Assembly (NCBI GenBank): GCA_945875915.1
Contig: CAMCMT010000004.1
Coordinates: forward strand, 1-64,000
Origin: Synechococcus sp. UW140
GTDB taxonomy: Bacteria; Cyanobacteriota; Cyanobacteriia; PCC-6307; Cyanobiaceae
Length of the DNA stretch: 64,000 nt
Direction: 5' to 3'
The translations under genes were made by a program, and so were the position numbers. Numbering within the stretch: the stretch's first letter is position 1; each line of letters begins with the position of its first letter. This document shows, piece after piece, positions 1 to 10,900 of the stretch. The notes under the pieces are model-generated. The model saw nothing but the letters and a program-made list of their open reading frames with translations, was not told the DNA's origin and made no database searches.

Positions 1-67
1 GGCCACTGATCGCCTCCATGGCGACCTTGGCCTTGAACTCGGGACTATGAGTGCGGCGCTTGCTCAT
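1..67 (-). CDS. IS3-family transposase OrfA, N-terminal fragment
   Basis: The minus strand from the ATG at 67 reads MSKRRTHSPEFKAKVAMEAI and runs off the window. The pattern basic start, then (H)SPEFKAKVA(M)EA, is typical of the helix-turn-helix OrfA of IS3-family elements, which binds the element's ends. OrfB, the DDE integrase, would lie further left and is not visible. Only 22 codons are present, so activity cannot be judged. Confidence 0.75.
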   Translation of the reverse strand, partial: MSKRRTHSPEFKAKVAMEAISG

Positions 68-129
68 CGGTGGGAGCCCCTTTTCAAGGGCGGTGCCCCG
101 CCTCAGAGGTTAACGATGGGGGCTGTCCA
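1..129 (-). mobile_element. IS3-family insertion sequence, left end (cut by window edge)
   Basis: The minus strand from 129 reads TGGACAGCCCCCATC, a plausible IS3-type terminal inverted repeat starting with TG. A 60-base leader follows, then the start of a transposase OrfA. Only this end lies in the window; the rest of the element lies to the left. It abuts a decayed regulator gene (146-558), so the element probably inserted into or beside that gene. A diverged copy of the same end occurs at about 41390-41574 in the same orientation. Confidence 0.75.
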
Positions 130-145
130 AGAAAGCCAGACCACC

Positions 146-558
146 TCAAGCAGGGCGTTGAATCCCCTCGGTGATTAATGCATTAATCAGATGAGAATCC
201 AGCGAATCAAGAGAATCGATTAGGCCTTCAATGCATTGCAAAGGATTTACAATCCAGGGTCCAAGCAACGTCGCCCGGATGATCCGATTGGTCCAGTGGG
301 TCGTATGGAGGCTTAGCCGTGCTTGCTTGATAAAGCGATAAAGCTGGTGAACGTGTCTCTCCATCGTCAAGAGCTTGACAGCACCAGCTGGTAGTGGCGC
401 AGGGGAATCATGGCCATCCATTCCAAGAAGGCAGCCACGCACCCCCTTGATCGTGCGACTAACGGTACTTTGATTGCAATGGCCTAGGCCTGCAGCTAAG
501 TGCCCATTGCCAAGCCATTGGTAAAAGTGAAAAGCTCAAGATCGACAACACTCAGCAT
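146..558 (-). pseudogene. LysR-like regulator relic
   Basis: From the ATG at 558 the minus strand reads MLSVVDLELFTFTNGLAMG and stops at 496-498. In a shifted frame the reading continues as LAAGLGHCNQSTVSRTIKGV, which resembles the recognition helix of a LysR-type winged helix (AA-x-LG-x-x-QSTVSR-x-IK). That frame stays open to a stop near 146. The two halves join only through a frameshift, and no full effector-binding domain follows. The gene therefore looks dead, probably decayed around the adjacent IS3 insertion. The intact regulator at 41754-42710 has a similar N-terminal layout, but I could not align the two beyond the HTH. The family assignment rests on about 35 residues. Confidence 0.45.
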
Positions 559-743
559 AGCCGGGCAATGGAATCAATTTATTTATATACAAACAAAAGG
601 ATGCAATCGCAGAAAAGCCAGGTTAATTTCAAGGGCTTTTCCAGTGCATGAATAACAAAATGCGATGGCAAAAGCCGAAGGCAATGATCTAGACTCTAGG
701 CCTGATCTTGGCTTAGTAAAATAGTGGGTGGTGCCCGATGTGG

Positions 744-2672
744 TTAAAAAGGTTTCTCCCCATCCAGGCTGAGCTGAGGCTTAACAAAGGTAGACGGATC
801 CCTAGGCACTGGCAACAATTCGCGCAGTAGACGCGCGTAGGTAACATTAACTCCAACGGTGGCATTGAGGCGCTGCAACAGGCTGGTAACCAGTTGGCGT
901 TGGGTATCGGAAAGATCGACCTCACTGGAGAGCCCTGTTTTATAGCGCAATTTCACATCGCGGAAGGCCTCCAGCGCAGCGCTCACCCCCCGTCTGGCGG
1001 CCGCCAATTTGGCCAAGCTGGCCTCATGGTTAAAAAAGGCGGTTTCCAGCCGTAGGCGGATGGCGTTGCGTTCGGCCGCATAGCTCTGGCTGCTGGCCGC
1101 TGCCCGACGGGCCAGGGCCTCGGCCTGGTTGGCGGTGTTGCCGCCATCAAAGAGGAGCCATTGCAGGGTCAAGCCCACCGACCAGTCGTAGCCGTTCTGG
1201 TTGAGCATGGGGATCACCGTGGCCCCGCAACAACCGCCGCCACTGGCGGTGACATCGAAGGTGCTGGTGCTACTCGCGGAGACCCCCCCCGCCGCAAAGA
1301 GGGACAACTTGGGCAGTAGGCCAGCGGCGATGCTATCCCGCTGGCGCAGCAGGGCGTCCCGGGTGGCCAGGATCGTTTCGAGTTCCGGGTTGCCCCGGTA
1401 GGCGGCCAGCAGGCTCTCCTCCAGGTTCAGGGGCCAGCGGGCCAGGGGCCGGATCGGATCGCGGGCCGCGGGGGTGATCTGGGGCGGAAGGTTCAGCAGC
1501 ACGGCCAGTTGGCGCCGGGCCACGGCCCGATCGGCCAGGGACTGGATCAGGGTCTCCTGGTTGCTAGCACTGATGGCATTGCGGCGCAGCCCATTGAGCC
1601 GGGGCACCAGGCCCGCCCGCTGAAGATCCAAGCTTTCGGCCAGGATCACCAGATCGTTGGCCAGGGTGGCTTGATTGATGCGCACCGTCTGGTCGGCCTG
1701 TTGCAGCTGGAAATAGGCCTCGCTCACCTGGAGCTGCAGGCTGCGCAACTGGGAGGCATAGGTGTTGCGGGCGGAGTCCAACTGGGACCGGGCCGCCTGC
1801 ACCGCCGGATTCCGGGCGAAGTCCAGCAGGACATAGGTCAGCTGCAGGCCAGCACTACCGCTATTGCTGTAGTTATTGAGATAGGCGCCGCCACCCGTTG
1901 GCACGGCAAAGGCCCCTGATGGCATGGCGAAATTGGGACCAAAGCCCAGGCCGGTGTTGCCAACCGGCGCATAGAGGGCGGAGCCCGATTGGCCGCTGCT
2001 GCCGCTAGCGATGGCGCTGAGCGTGGGCCAATACAAGCCCTGGGAAGCCCTGAGCTGGGCTAGGGACGCGGCCACCTGCTCCCGTTGGGCCTAAAGCGTG
2101 GCGCTGTTGGCAAAGGCAATCGCCAGGGCCTGCTCCAACGTCAAGGATTGAACCGGGCCAGCCTGAAGACTGCTGGGGCTCGGCAGGCTCAGGGGTGCGG
2201 CGGGCACCACCTTGGCGGGATTCACCTGGACGCTGGCAGGCGCATTGGCCTCGAGCAGCAGCTGGGGAACCGGCGGCAACGCCCGAAGATCAATGGCAGC
2301 CGCCCCGGGCTCGGCCGGGATCAGGCCATCGAGGGCCCGCAGTTGGTGATCGAGCTCCTGCCAGCTGCGCTCCAGACCGGCCGTATCGGCCAAGCCGCCC
2401 CCCGGGACGACCTGGGCAGCAGGCCTAGGGGGGAACTCGTATGGGGCTTGGGGCAGGCGTTGCCCACGCCCGATGGATCCCGGCTGAACCTGGGCAGAGG
2501 CGAAGGGAGGGAGAAATGACGCGAGAACGCCCAACCAGCCGAAGGCATAAGCCCGGACTAGCAGGCGACTAGGGATGCAGGACGCCAGCAAGGAGCCAGC
2601 AGAGGCGGGTTGTGCTCCGGCCGGGCCCTTCTGCCAACCATGGCTCCGGCACCCGTGGCCGCCCCTTCCCAT
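744..2672 (-). pseudogene. TolC-like outer-membrane efflux protein, interrupted by in-frame amber codon
   Basis: This is an outer-membrane factor that would form the exit duct of a type I secretion or efflux system. A signal-peptide-like segment (LLVRAYAFGWLGVLASFL, cleavage after ASA) is followed by a linker of about 110 residues. The first OEP repeat then begins (SLTLEQALAIAFANSATL). At 2091-2093 a TAG interrupts it. The same frame resumes with AQREQVAASLAQLRASQGL and continues without another stop to 744. That part carries the helical repeats expected of TolC (QVSEAYFQLQQAD, VKLRYKTGLSSEVDLSDTQR). CAG to TAG would account for the stop. Without it the protein would be about 640 residues, long for TolC because of the linker. 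The start is uncertain: ATG 2672 is furthest upstream, but TTG 2591 would place the signal peptide at the N-terminus. The gene diverges from the HlyD-like gene and probably serves the same export system. Confidence 0.8.
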
Positions 2673-2790
2673 GCTGCCCTTCTACCGCGAATGCCTCAGT
2701 TTGCGGTATGGCTCTGACGAGCGATGCCATTGGATCTGCCTAGGTTGGCACCACCACACCCGTCCTTGGCCAAGGCAAGCCTGGTGGGCC

Positions 2791-4143
2791 ATGCTGGACG
2801 CCATAGTGAGCCCCCCCGACCAAGCCCCCAGCCCCTGGCACCAGCGGCAACTGGGTCGGCTGCAGCAGCGCTGGTGCCGCCTCTCCGATCACGACCAGGT
2901 GGGGATTTGCCTGGCGGCCGTGGGAACGGCCCTGGTGGGCTGGGCCCTGGTCTGGCAAATCCCCACCGAGGTAGCCGGCCAGGGGGTGTTTCTTTACAGC
3001 GACAACGCCGCCATCCTGAATGCCCGCGCCGGTGGCCAGGTGATCAAGATCAACACCAAGCTCGGCGCCCAGGTTAAGAAAGGGGAGGTCTTGATGCAGC
3101 TTTACCTGCCCGTTCTGGCCCGCCAACTGCAACAGGAAAAGGGCAACTTGGCCCAACTGCAACGCATCAACAGCGACCTGGACCATCGCGATCGGATGCA
3201 ACTGCAAGCCGAAGCCACCAGTCGCGACACTGCCCTGGCCAAGCTCGCCGATGACGGCAGGCGCTACCAGGGCTTGCAGTCGGTTTACGCCTCGAAACTG
3301 CGCAACCTCGACTGGCTCAGCCAGCGCCAGGTGGTGGCGCCCCTTTCCAATGACGTGGTCGCCGCCCAACAGGCGCTCACCAGCACCAGCGTCAACCTTG
3401 ATGACGTCAAGATCAATGCCAAAAAGGTGATCGCCAACTACCAGCAGGTGAAGGTGAGCCTGGAAACGGCGGCCCAACAGCGCCGTTATCAGATTGAGGA
3501 TCTCAAGCGCCAAATACGGGTCACCGAGGCCAAGATCGCCTACGAGGGCTTGATCGAGGCCGACCGGGATGGCACGGTGCTCGATCTGCAGGTCACGGCG
3601 GGACAAACCGTGGGAACGGGCCAGCGGCTGGGCACGATCGGCCGGCCCGATGCCGCCAGCGCCAGCAAGCTGCCCCTGGAAGTGGTGGCCTATTTCAACC
3701 CTGCCGATGCCAGGCGCCTGCCCTTGGGCCTTCCGGTGGAGGTGGTGCCGCTCTGGAACCAGCGGGGTCGGTTTGGCGGCATCACCGGCACAGTGACGCG
3801 GGTGCTGAGCCTGCCCGCCAGCGTCGATGACATCTCAACCACGATCGGTAACCCCCAGCTGGCCCAAGAACTCACCAAAAATGGACCGGTGATGCGGGCC
3901 GACATCAGTCTGGACCGGGATCCGGCCAGCAACGATGGCTACCGCTGGACCCTCTCGGGCGGCAGTGGCGTCTTCCCGGTGCGGGAAGGGCTGACGGCCA
4001 CTAGCCACGCCTACGTGGAATGGCGCAGCCCGATCAGCTACGTGCTGCCAGGGGTGCGCTCCCTAATCGGCGGCTACCGCAGCCAGCGCATTGATCGCCA
4101 GTGGAACAAACCCTTTCTGCGCCAGCCAGCCAGCTTGCCCTAA
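2791..4143 (+). CDS. HlyD-family periplasmic adaptor (membrane fusion protein)
   Basis: This is the adaptor that bridges an inner-membrane exporter and TolC across the periplasm. With ATG 2791 it has 450 residues: a short cytoplasmic N-terminus, one membrane helix (about 36-55, GICLAAVGTALVGWALVW), and a first lipoyl-like half-motif (about 70-105, AGGQVIKINTKLGAQVKKGE). A long alpha-hairpin coiled coil follows (about 108-250), then the second half-motif (about 255-285, DGTVLDLQVTAGQTVGTGQR) and a beta-barrel tail. The frame is open upstream to 2575, but those codons overlap the divergent TolC-like gene and read unlike a protein. The layout resembles adaptors of NHLM/NHLP-type exporters. Its partner ATPase is not in the window. 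The small membrane protein and the giant secreted protein lie downstream on the same strand. Confidence 0.88.
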   Translation: MLDAIVSPPDQAPSPWHQRQLGRLQQRWCRLSDHDQVGICLAAVGTALVGWALVWQIPTEVAGQGVFLYSDNAAILNARAGGQVIKINTKLGAQVKKGEVLMQLYLPVLARQLQQEKGNLAQLQRINSDLDHRDRMQLQAEATSRDTALAKLADDGRRYQGLQSVYASKLRNLDWLSQRQVVAPLSNDVVAAQQALTSTSVNLDDVKINAKKVIANYQQVKVSLETAAQQRRYQIEDLKRQIRVTEAKIAYEGLIEADRDGTVLDLQVTAGQTVGTGQRLGTIGRPDAASASKLPLEVVAYFNPADARRLPLGLPVEVVPLWNQRGRFGGITGTVTRVLSLPASVDDISTTIGNPQLAQELTKNGPVMRADISLDRDPASNDGYRWTLSGGSGVFPVREGLTATSHAYVEWRSPISYVLPGVRSLIGGYRSQRIDRQWNKPFLRQPASLP

Positions 4144-4187
4144 GACTCCAAAAGTCCTAGTCCGCCCCCCCACGAGACTGCCCAACC

Positions 4188-4379
4188 ATGGCCCCACGTC
4201 TACCGAAACTCCCCAATCCCCTTCTGCGCAAGGAACTGCCCTGGCTGGTTAGCGAGGTCGTGCTGCTGATCATTCTCTGCAACGCCAACGCGCCGGAATT
4301 GTGGTTTTGGCTGGTGGTCCTGATCGTGATTTTGGGATACCGGATTGAGCGCTGGTTGTCCTCACGCCAGTCCCAATAG
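4188..4379 (+). CDS. small two-helix membrane protein
   Basis: This 63-residue reading frame starts 44 bases after the HlyD-like gene. A basic N-terminus (PRLPKLPNPLLRKELPW) precedes two adjacent hydrophobic stretches (LVSEVVLLIILC and LWFWLVVLIVILGY). The tail is basic (RIERWLSSRQSQ). I see a membrane hairpin with positive ends on both sides and recognise no family. Its place between the adaptor and the giant gene suggests an accessory part of the export system, which is inference. The membrane-like pattern and operon-like spacing support it being real despite its size. Confidence 0.5.
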   Translation: MAPRLPKLPNPLLRKELPWLVSEVVLLIILCNANAPELWFWLVVLIVILGYRIERWLSSRQSQ

Positions 4380-4865
4380 GAACAACACCAACGCAACAAA
4401 AGCAGATGGAAAACAATAACAAACGAGACAAAAATGAATTGAAAAAGAGTTTTGGAGCTAAAGACTGTTCACTGAAGAATAGCGGAGAAATAGAAAGCCC
4501 ATGGGCTGAGGCTAGGACTGAATGGATGCCAACAGGGGCCCTCGAAGCCTGACCCAAGAGGGTCCGATAGGGGCGAAGGCGAAACCAAGACCACTCCATG
4601 GACCCAAAAGGGCACGAACCGCGAAGGAGGGGGTGAGACGGGCAAAAGGTCGCCTGGAACACATCGAAGGGCATGGCTCGACACAGGGGGGCTATCAGGC
4701 AAGGCCCTATAAAGAGAAGGCCAAAGGTCTTGGTTCGACGACTCACCAGCATTAATCGGTGAGATGGGCAACCAAGACCTGGGACATTAAATGAATGAGC
4801 CACGCCAGGAAACTGACGAGGCGGTTGATGGTCAGCAGACAAAAATAACCATTACTCCATAACGA
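4380..4865. other. 486-base gap without a recognised gene
   Basis: No reading frame here resembles a protein in either direction. The stretch starts AT-rich, has a GC-richer middle (about 4520-4740) whose open frames give arginine/proline-rich nonsense, and becomes AT-rich again before the inverted repeats upstream of the giant gene. It is probably the promoter and leader region of the 30-kb gene. Confidence 0.5.
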
Positions 4866-4963
4866 TTGGACATCACAAATGTCCAACTAAGTTGTTCATG
4901 CCAATCATCTTTGGCATTAATTTATAGCGTCACAACATAGGAACACCCATCAACGTATGGGTG
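4866..4963 (+). promoter_or_regulatory. three successive inverted repeats upstream of the giant gene
   Basis: Three perfect dyads lie within 98 bases. The first is TTGGACAT (4866-4873) with ATGTCCAA (4879-4886). The second is ATGCCAA (4898-4904) with TTGGCAT (4911-4917). The third is CACCCAT (4944-4950) with ATGGGTG (4957-4963). The right arm of the third contains the ATG at 4957, so folding of the mRNA would hide that start codon. The first two could be operator half-sites or RNA hairpins. A weak promoter-like pair, TTGTTC (4892) and CATTAAT (4915) with 17-base spacing, overlaps the second dyad. Roles are inferred; only the symmetry is seen. Confidence 0.5.
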
Positions 4964-7900
4964 AATGCGACTACCCACAACACCGTTTTTGGCCCCCCAA
5001 GGATCAAGCAATGCAAGAGCTCGGCATGGACAACCAAAACTCCCTCATTGGCAGTGGTGCCATCCCGGGTCTTGCTGACCAAGCGAATCCACTCGTGGAC
5101 CTTCGGTCCCCGCTGTCGCCCTTACTGGCGCCGGAACCCATCCTTCAGCACGACGTCCCGAGTCCCTATGACCCCACACCATGGAAGGGGGACAGGTTTA
5201 CGGAAATCAATCGAAACCCATTAACACCGGTGGCAGTAAGCCAGCGACAAGATTTAGGCGCAGTTTATATTGTTACATCAAAAAGTGATAGGCTAGACCA
5301 ACTTGAGAAAGCCCTTACCAGAGCAGGGGCTAAAACCATCCAGGTTGATGAAAACTCAAGCCTAGCCAACCTTGTTGCACAGGTCAAAGTCCATGCTCCA
5401 GTGGGCGGCTACAGTGCGATTCATCTGCTGGGTCATGGTTCCGAAGGGCAATTCATTGTTGGCAAGGATACCCTAACCAGCCGTAACCTGTGGAGGCACA
5501 AGGACGAATTAAAGGAATTAGGGAACCTGTTAACGGACGATGGAGACCTCTTAGTTTATGGCTGCGAATCTGGCAAGGGCACGGCAGGGCAACGCTTGAT
5601 TGATGGATTAGCCAAATACACCCGGGCCGATGTGGCCGCATCAGATGATAGAACCTATTCGGATTTAAGCAACCACACCAATGATTGGCTTTTAGAAGAA
5701 CAATTAGGAACAATCGAAGCAAAATCAGATATTTTGACAGGGTTGAACTGGAGTGGCTCACTTGGGAATGCACCAGTAAACTCATACAGTCCAGTATTAT
5801 ATGCAAACAAAGTATTATCAATAGATGCCTCAAACTCAACAGATTTGATATCAATTCAAGCCAGAGAAGGTGCTAAATCAGGGGAAACAACATTAGTAAT
5901 AACTGGGCTTGGAGAAACAATATTACAATATCAAACCACAGGTGTCGACAAAATAGTCATTACAGGTGAACCTGATAAGGGGCTAAGAATTGGAAACATT
6001 GATCTCGATACTGATAAAGCAGATAATTTCTACCCAAATGCATACAAGCTAGATATATCACTAAAGGGATCATATCATGCAGGCCTAGAACACTATAATG
6101 TAAATCCAAAAGAAGAAACTAATTACCGTGAAGGCGCCGAGAAGTCCATCAATAATGGCTACAAAATAGTAACCGCGCCAGTTGATTATGACTACAGCAT
6201 AGGAATATACGGAAGCATCAAGACGTATGGCGGAGACATAACAATTAGCAATGAAGGAGGGGACACAACAATGGAAAACAGGGCAAATATCACTTTTAAA
6301 GGGTCAACTATTGACACGCGGGGAGATCAAACAAGCAAAATAGGTGATCTAAAGATTAAATCACACCTGTCTGCCTTAGCAGCTCCCCTAGCATTTTGGT
6401 TCCCAAAATCGTCTTCATCCGTTAATATAAACAGCTCAAAAATCGACGTTCGCAGTTTATCCATTGATACAAAAACGGAAATTGACCCATACCTTAATTA
6501 TAAGCTCATAGATGGTGCCTTTGGTACCTTTGTGGATAAATTCGAACTTGATTCGATAATTGATTCAGGCCTGTATGGATTACAGGGGATGGTACTACCT
6601 GCCGTTGTAAAAGTAGGTGCCGTAAACAGCTCAGTGTCAATCAAAGACTCACAAATAAACGCCAAGGATTCGATTTCATTAGACCAAGTAGCTAAAATAT
6701 CACTTGAAAGCAAAAGCTCAGAAACAAACTCCAAAGACTTGGTGATGAATACGATCAATAGGATTACAGGCTCAGAATGGGACTTAGCGCTTGCGGTTAC
6801 TAAATCAGACTCAAATGCAACAATTGACATCTATAATAGTAATCTGAATGCCGGCAATATTAGTTTTTCAACAGACGCCACTAATAAACTCAATAGCGCT
6901 GCTCAAGTGGCCGCGAATCTTGGTGGTACTAAAGACACTCCAACCGAAGAAGACCCTAATAAAAAAAGTGGAACAGCTACTGGTGATAGGAGTGGTTTAA
7001 CCGCAGCGATTGCAGTAGGGAATACAAACTCGACGATATCAATCGATAAAACTTCAAACTTAAAGGCAAATCAGCAACTTTCCTTGGAAACAATTGCGAC
7101 CCCATCGCTTGAAACAAGGGCTCAAACAAGTGTCTGGGGAGATGGGTATATTACAATAAGTAATGCGGTTGAAGTTGATAAAACAAATAGCACAATCAAC
7201 TTGGATGGTACATTAATAATAACGGGAGAAGAAAACCCCGACAGTACATCCACTAGCGAGCCCGCATCCAAATTATATATCAAAGCGCCAACGGCAATCG
7301 ATCAAAGCCATCTGAAGGGGGAACAACAAATCAAGAATGGAGATGTCATTAAAGGAAGCAATGGACAAGGAGCTGAGAATTATTTCTCCTATTCAGGCCC
7401 AAATACAACTGCAAACAAGTTGAGCTCCAGTTTCGAAACTATAGACTTGGCTTATGCGGAAAACTTCACAATAGTTACATTAGACCGATACAATAACATC
7501 AATAATCTAACAGTTGGAACCAGAGTTAAAGCTAATGGTATTCAGCAGACAGCCTACGAAGTTTCTCAAAACAATGAAGGAATCCTTTCAATAGAGGATC
7601 GTGTTGGCAATACAATAGCAAATGAAGCTAAATTTTCAGTAAAAAATGGTGATATAATAACCTGGAGTGACAAAAACACTTACCAATACGTAGGTACAAG
7701 CGATATTATTGTAAATCTTTCGGAAATAAGCAGTATTGACGGTAAGTATTCACTGTCGTCATCGGGGATGTGGAATTTAGTCCCTGTGGTGATAAAAGAT
7801 CAAAGCTATACGGTGACAGCCGTAATCCCTGGCGATGGGAACAATGGAGATCGGATCGTGATTGCCACAGATCGACCTAATGATATCGATGCGAACGGTG

Positions 7901-10900
7901 CAACGGGTAGTCACTATGAGGTCTACAAATCAGCAACAGCAGTGTTTAATGCCGCGTCACCAAGTGAAGTTGATCTTAGCCGGAACGAGATACAGTTGCC
8001 CCTGCAAGCTAATGGTACATTCACACCAATTAATTCCGGGCAGATCATAACCTACTATGTCCTCGCTGATCAGCAAGCAGGAACGGATTCGGCTGCAATT
8101 GAAGGCCTCCAAACAGATCGCGATTATTATGTAATTCTACGAGGACCCGGACGAATAGCTTTTGCACTGACTCCAGAAGACGTACTAAGCAATAAAGCCG
8201 TTGATCTTGTTGGCTACGGGATCGGAAATCAACATGTCCTCCGCTACGAAGTTGGTCAATCCCAGACCCTCACCCTGACAGCAGGGCAGAACTTGACATA
8301 CACAGCTAACGCCATACAGCAAGTTGATAAAATCACAGTAAGCGGAAACTATCATAAAAATGATAACATTAATCTTAGATTTAAAGCCGATGGCTCAACC
8401 GCTTACACCAACATTAGCTATGTAGTACCAACGGATGGGATGTCATTGATCAATATTCGTGATGGGCTGCTAAGCTTAATAAAAAATTGCACTGGGCTCT
8501 GCTCGGGTAATGACGCCTATATTTCAGCAGAAATAGATCCATTCGATAGCAATGGTATTCGCCTATCATCATTGACAGCGGGGAAAGGATATCAACTCGT
8601 AGGAAATACAATTAACGGAGAAGACGTTCAAACCAATAGCCTTATGATTGGCAGTAACCTTGTCGAAGGTGACGTTCTGACAATAAGCTTTAGCGAGAAT
8701 GCAAGCGAGAATCAACAAATAGTAAGCTATACAGTGAATAGTAGCGCAAGTACAGAAATTCGTGACGGTCTCATTGCAGCTATAAACAAACAGATAGGCC
8801 TAGGCATAGGTGATAAAGCATATGTAAATGCAGCGTTGGTTATCAACCCGAGTACGGGGCTAGAAAACAGTCAACAGATTCGATTATATGGAAAAATAAA
8901 CGGCAAAAAATACTCTATTACAAGCAAAGTAAATGGAGCTAGTACAAGCAATCAATTAAGCGTAAATTTACTCAACGAAGCCTACAAAGATTCTGATACC
9001 AGCCAAAATATTGATCTCAGTTCAATTACGGTAAACCAAGGTTTAGCCAACCAAACAAATCTAACATTCACAACGAATACGGATGGTCGCTATGCCAGTC
9101 AGTCTGTAGTATCTGTCACATCTGGCTTGCTCCAACGCATTGATGGTCGTCTACTGAATGCAGACTTGTTCCTGACGAGCGAGAATGTCCTATTTGATAA
9201 TAGCGGCCAAGAAAACAAGGGAGTACAGGCTATTGCGACCAATCAAACCATCTATGTTGAAACTAAAAATAGTACGGGTACCGGTTACATTGGTAAGTAC
9301 TATAAATACCTAGGATTAAATAATACATTAACGGGTGTGGGTCTGCGTACACATCTTGGTGCCACACCAGACAAGAAAATTTGGCAGGAAACAAGCGGAG
9401 GAAACTACAATCTTAAGCCCGTTGGCGGAGTAAATTCAGGCTATGTACTGGAAGGAAGTTCATCGGGACCAAGTTTACAAGGAGCTAGGTTGGTGAGCAC
9501 TAGCAGGGCAGTGCTGCAGGTGCAATGTGATGCTCCCTATGTGACTTTCAACCCCAATCAAGATGTCAACAGTACAAACGATACCTTACACCTCAATGGT
9601 CTAGGACTAGAAACTGGCGAAATAATCACCATCTACAATGATCGCAGTTACCAACAAAAGGAAAAAAATAGCTACTTTAGTTCATTAGACACCAGCCTGT
9701 GGCAAGCCGCTACTAATTATTGGACGGGTGTACAGGTACCAGTTACGACTAAAAATAATTTTGGCCTAGTTGAGGCCCAATACTTTAATAACCTACCTGG
9801 CCTAGTAAGCTCAAGCACTACAGCAACACCGACAGGCCTAAGTAATGGTCAAACCGTCTATTTAAAGATAAACACGACTGATTCAAGTATCCATATATAC
9901 AAGGATGCTGAGGGTCTAATCGCCATCAATCGCCCAACCGCATTACCAGAAGGAATTAAACCTTTTCTTAAATTTACGGTGACTATAGATGCCGGATCAA
10001 GTGGGATCCGGGGGATCCAATCCGGCCAAGAGTTGCGCGTGCTTGCCCTAGGAGCTGACCACTACCAAGTGGCAACCGATGAGCAGCAGTTCTTAGCGGC
10101 TATTCCGAAGTTGCTACTAGGCAACCAACTAGTGAATGATCAGGCTTCCTTCGAAACAGTGGTAGAGCCTATTGGCCATAATACAACGGGTATAAAAATT
10201 GACACAGCAATTATAGCTAAAAATAGTGCGTATGCATCTTCCGCCAGCGGATCAAATCCAAAACTTAGAGATTATGTCAATAATCCCTCTCTGCTATGGT
10301 CGACAAGGAACTATAAAAATCAGGGCGCTTTCATTGGTTCACGCTTTAAGGACTCTATGAAAGAGGCCAATGGCGAAGAATTTAAGACAAGTAATGATGG
10401 CTTTTCACCATCAACAGCAATCAATGCAGTAGATCATAAAGCCATTACAACCATAAATGGAAACATAATATCAACGGTCAATAATGATAAAAAAAGACCC
10501 ACTCTTGAGATCAGTAATACGATTATCGAAAGCTATAGTGCTTACAGCGATGCAGCAACGAACAAGGATGGTGGAGATAAAGATAAGGTCAGAACAGTCT
10601 CAATCGCAGCGTCCATAAGCGAAATATCAAATTCCGCGCAATTCATCTTGAATAAAAATGCAAGTATTGGCTCCACCACGAGTCCATTTGGAGACGTTAC
10701 TTTAAATGATAGCATAACCTATCCAAGCAAATTTATGTCTAAATTTGGAAGCTTAGAATTAGTAAAAGAATATATTTCTAATCCGCTAAATGTAGTAAAA
10801 GCCCTATCGGGGTTTAGCGGAGAGTTAATCAAAAATGGCTTCAATTCCTACGCAACAGTGAAGAATAAATCCAAAGATCTAGATACGGCAAAAAAGAAAG

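Noticed and set aside
2091-2093. TAG read as an unusual amino acid (pyrrolysine) or programmed read-through
   Set aside because: No supporting genes or structural context are visible; a single mutation or sequencing error is simpler.
2740-3606. 288-codon minus-strand frame opposite the HlyD-like gene
   Set aside because: It is antisense to a well-recognised coiled-coil adaptor; its Leu/Gly/Val-rich translation is the usual shadow of GC-rich coding DNA.
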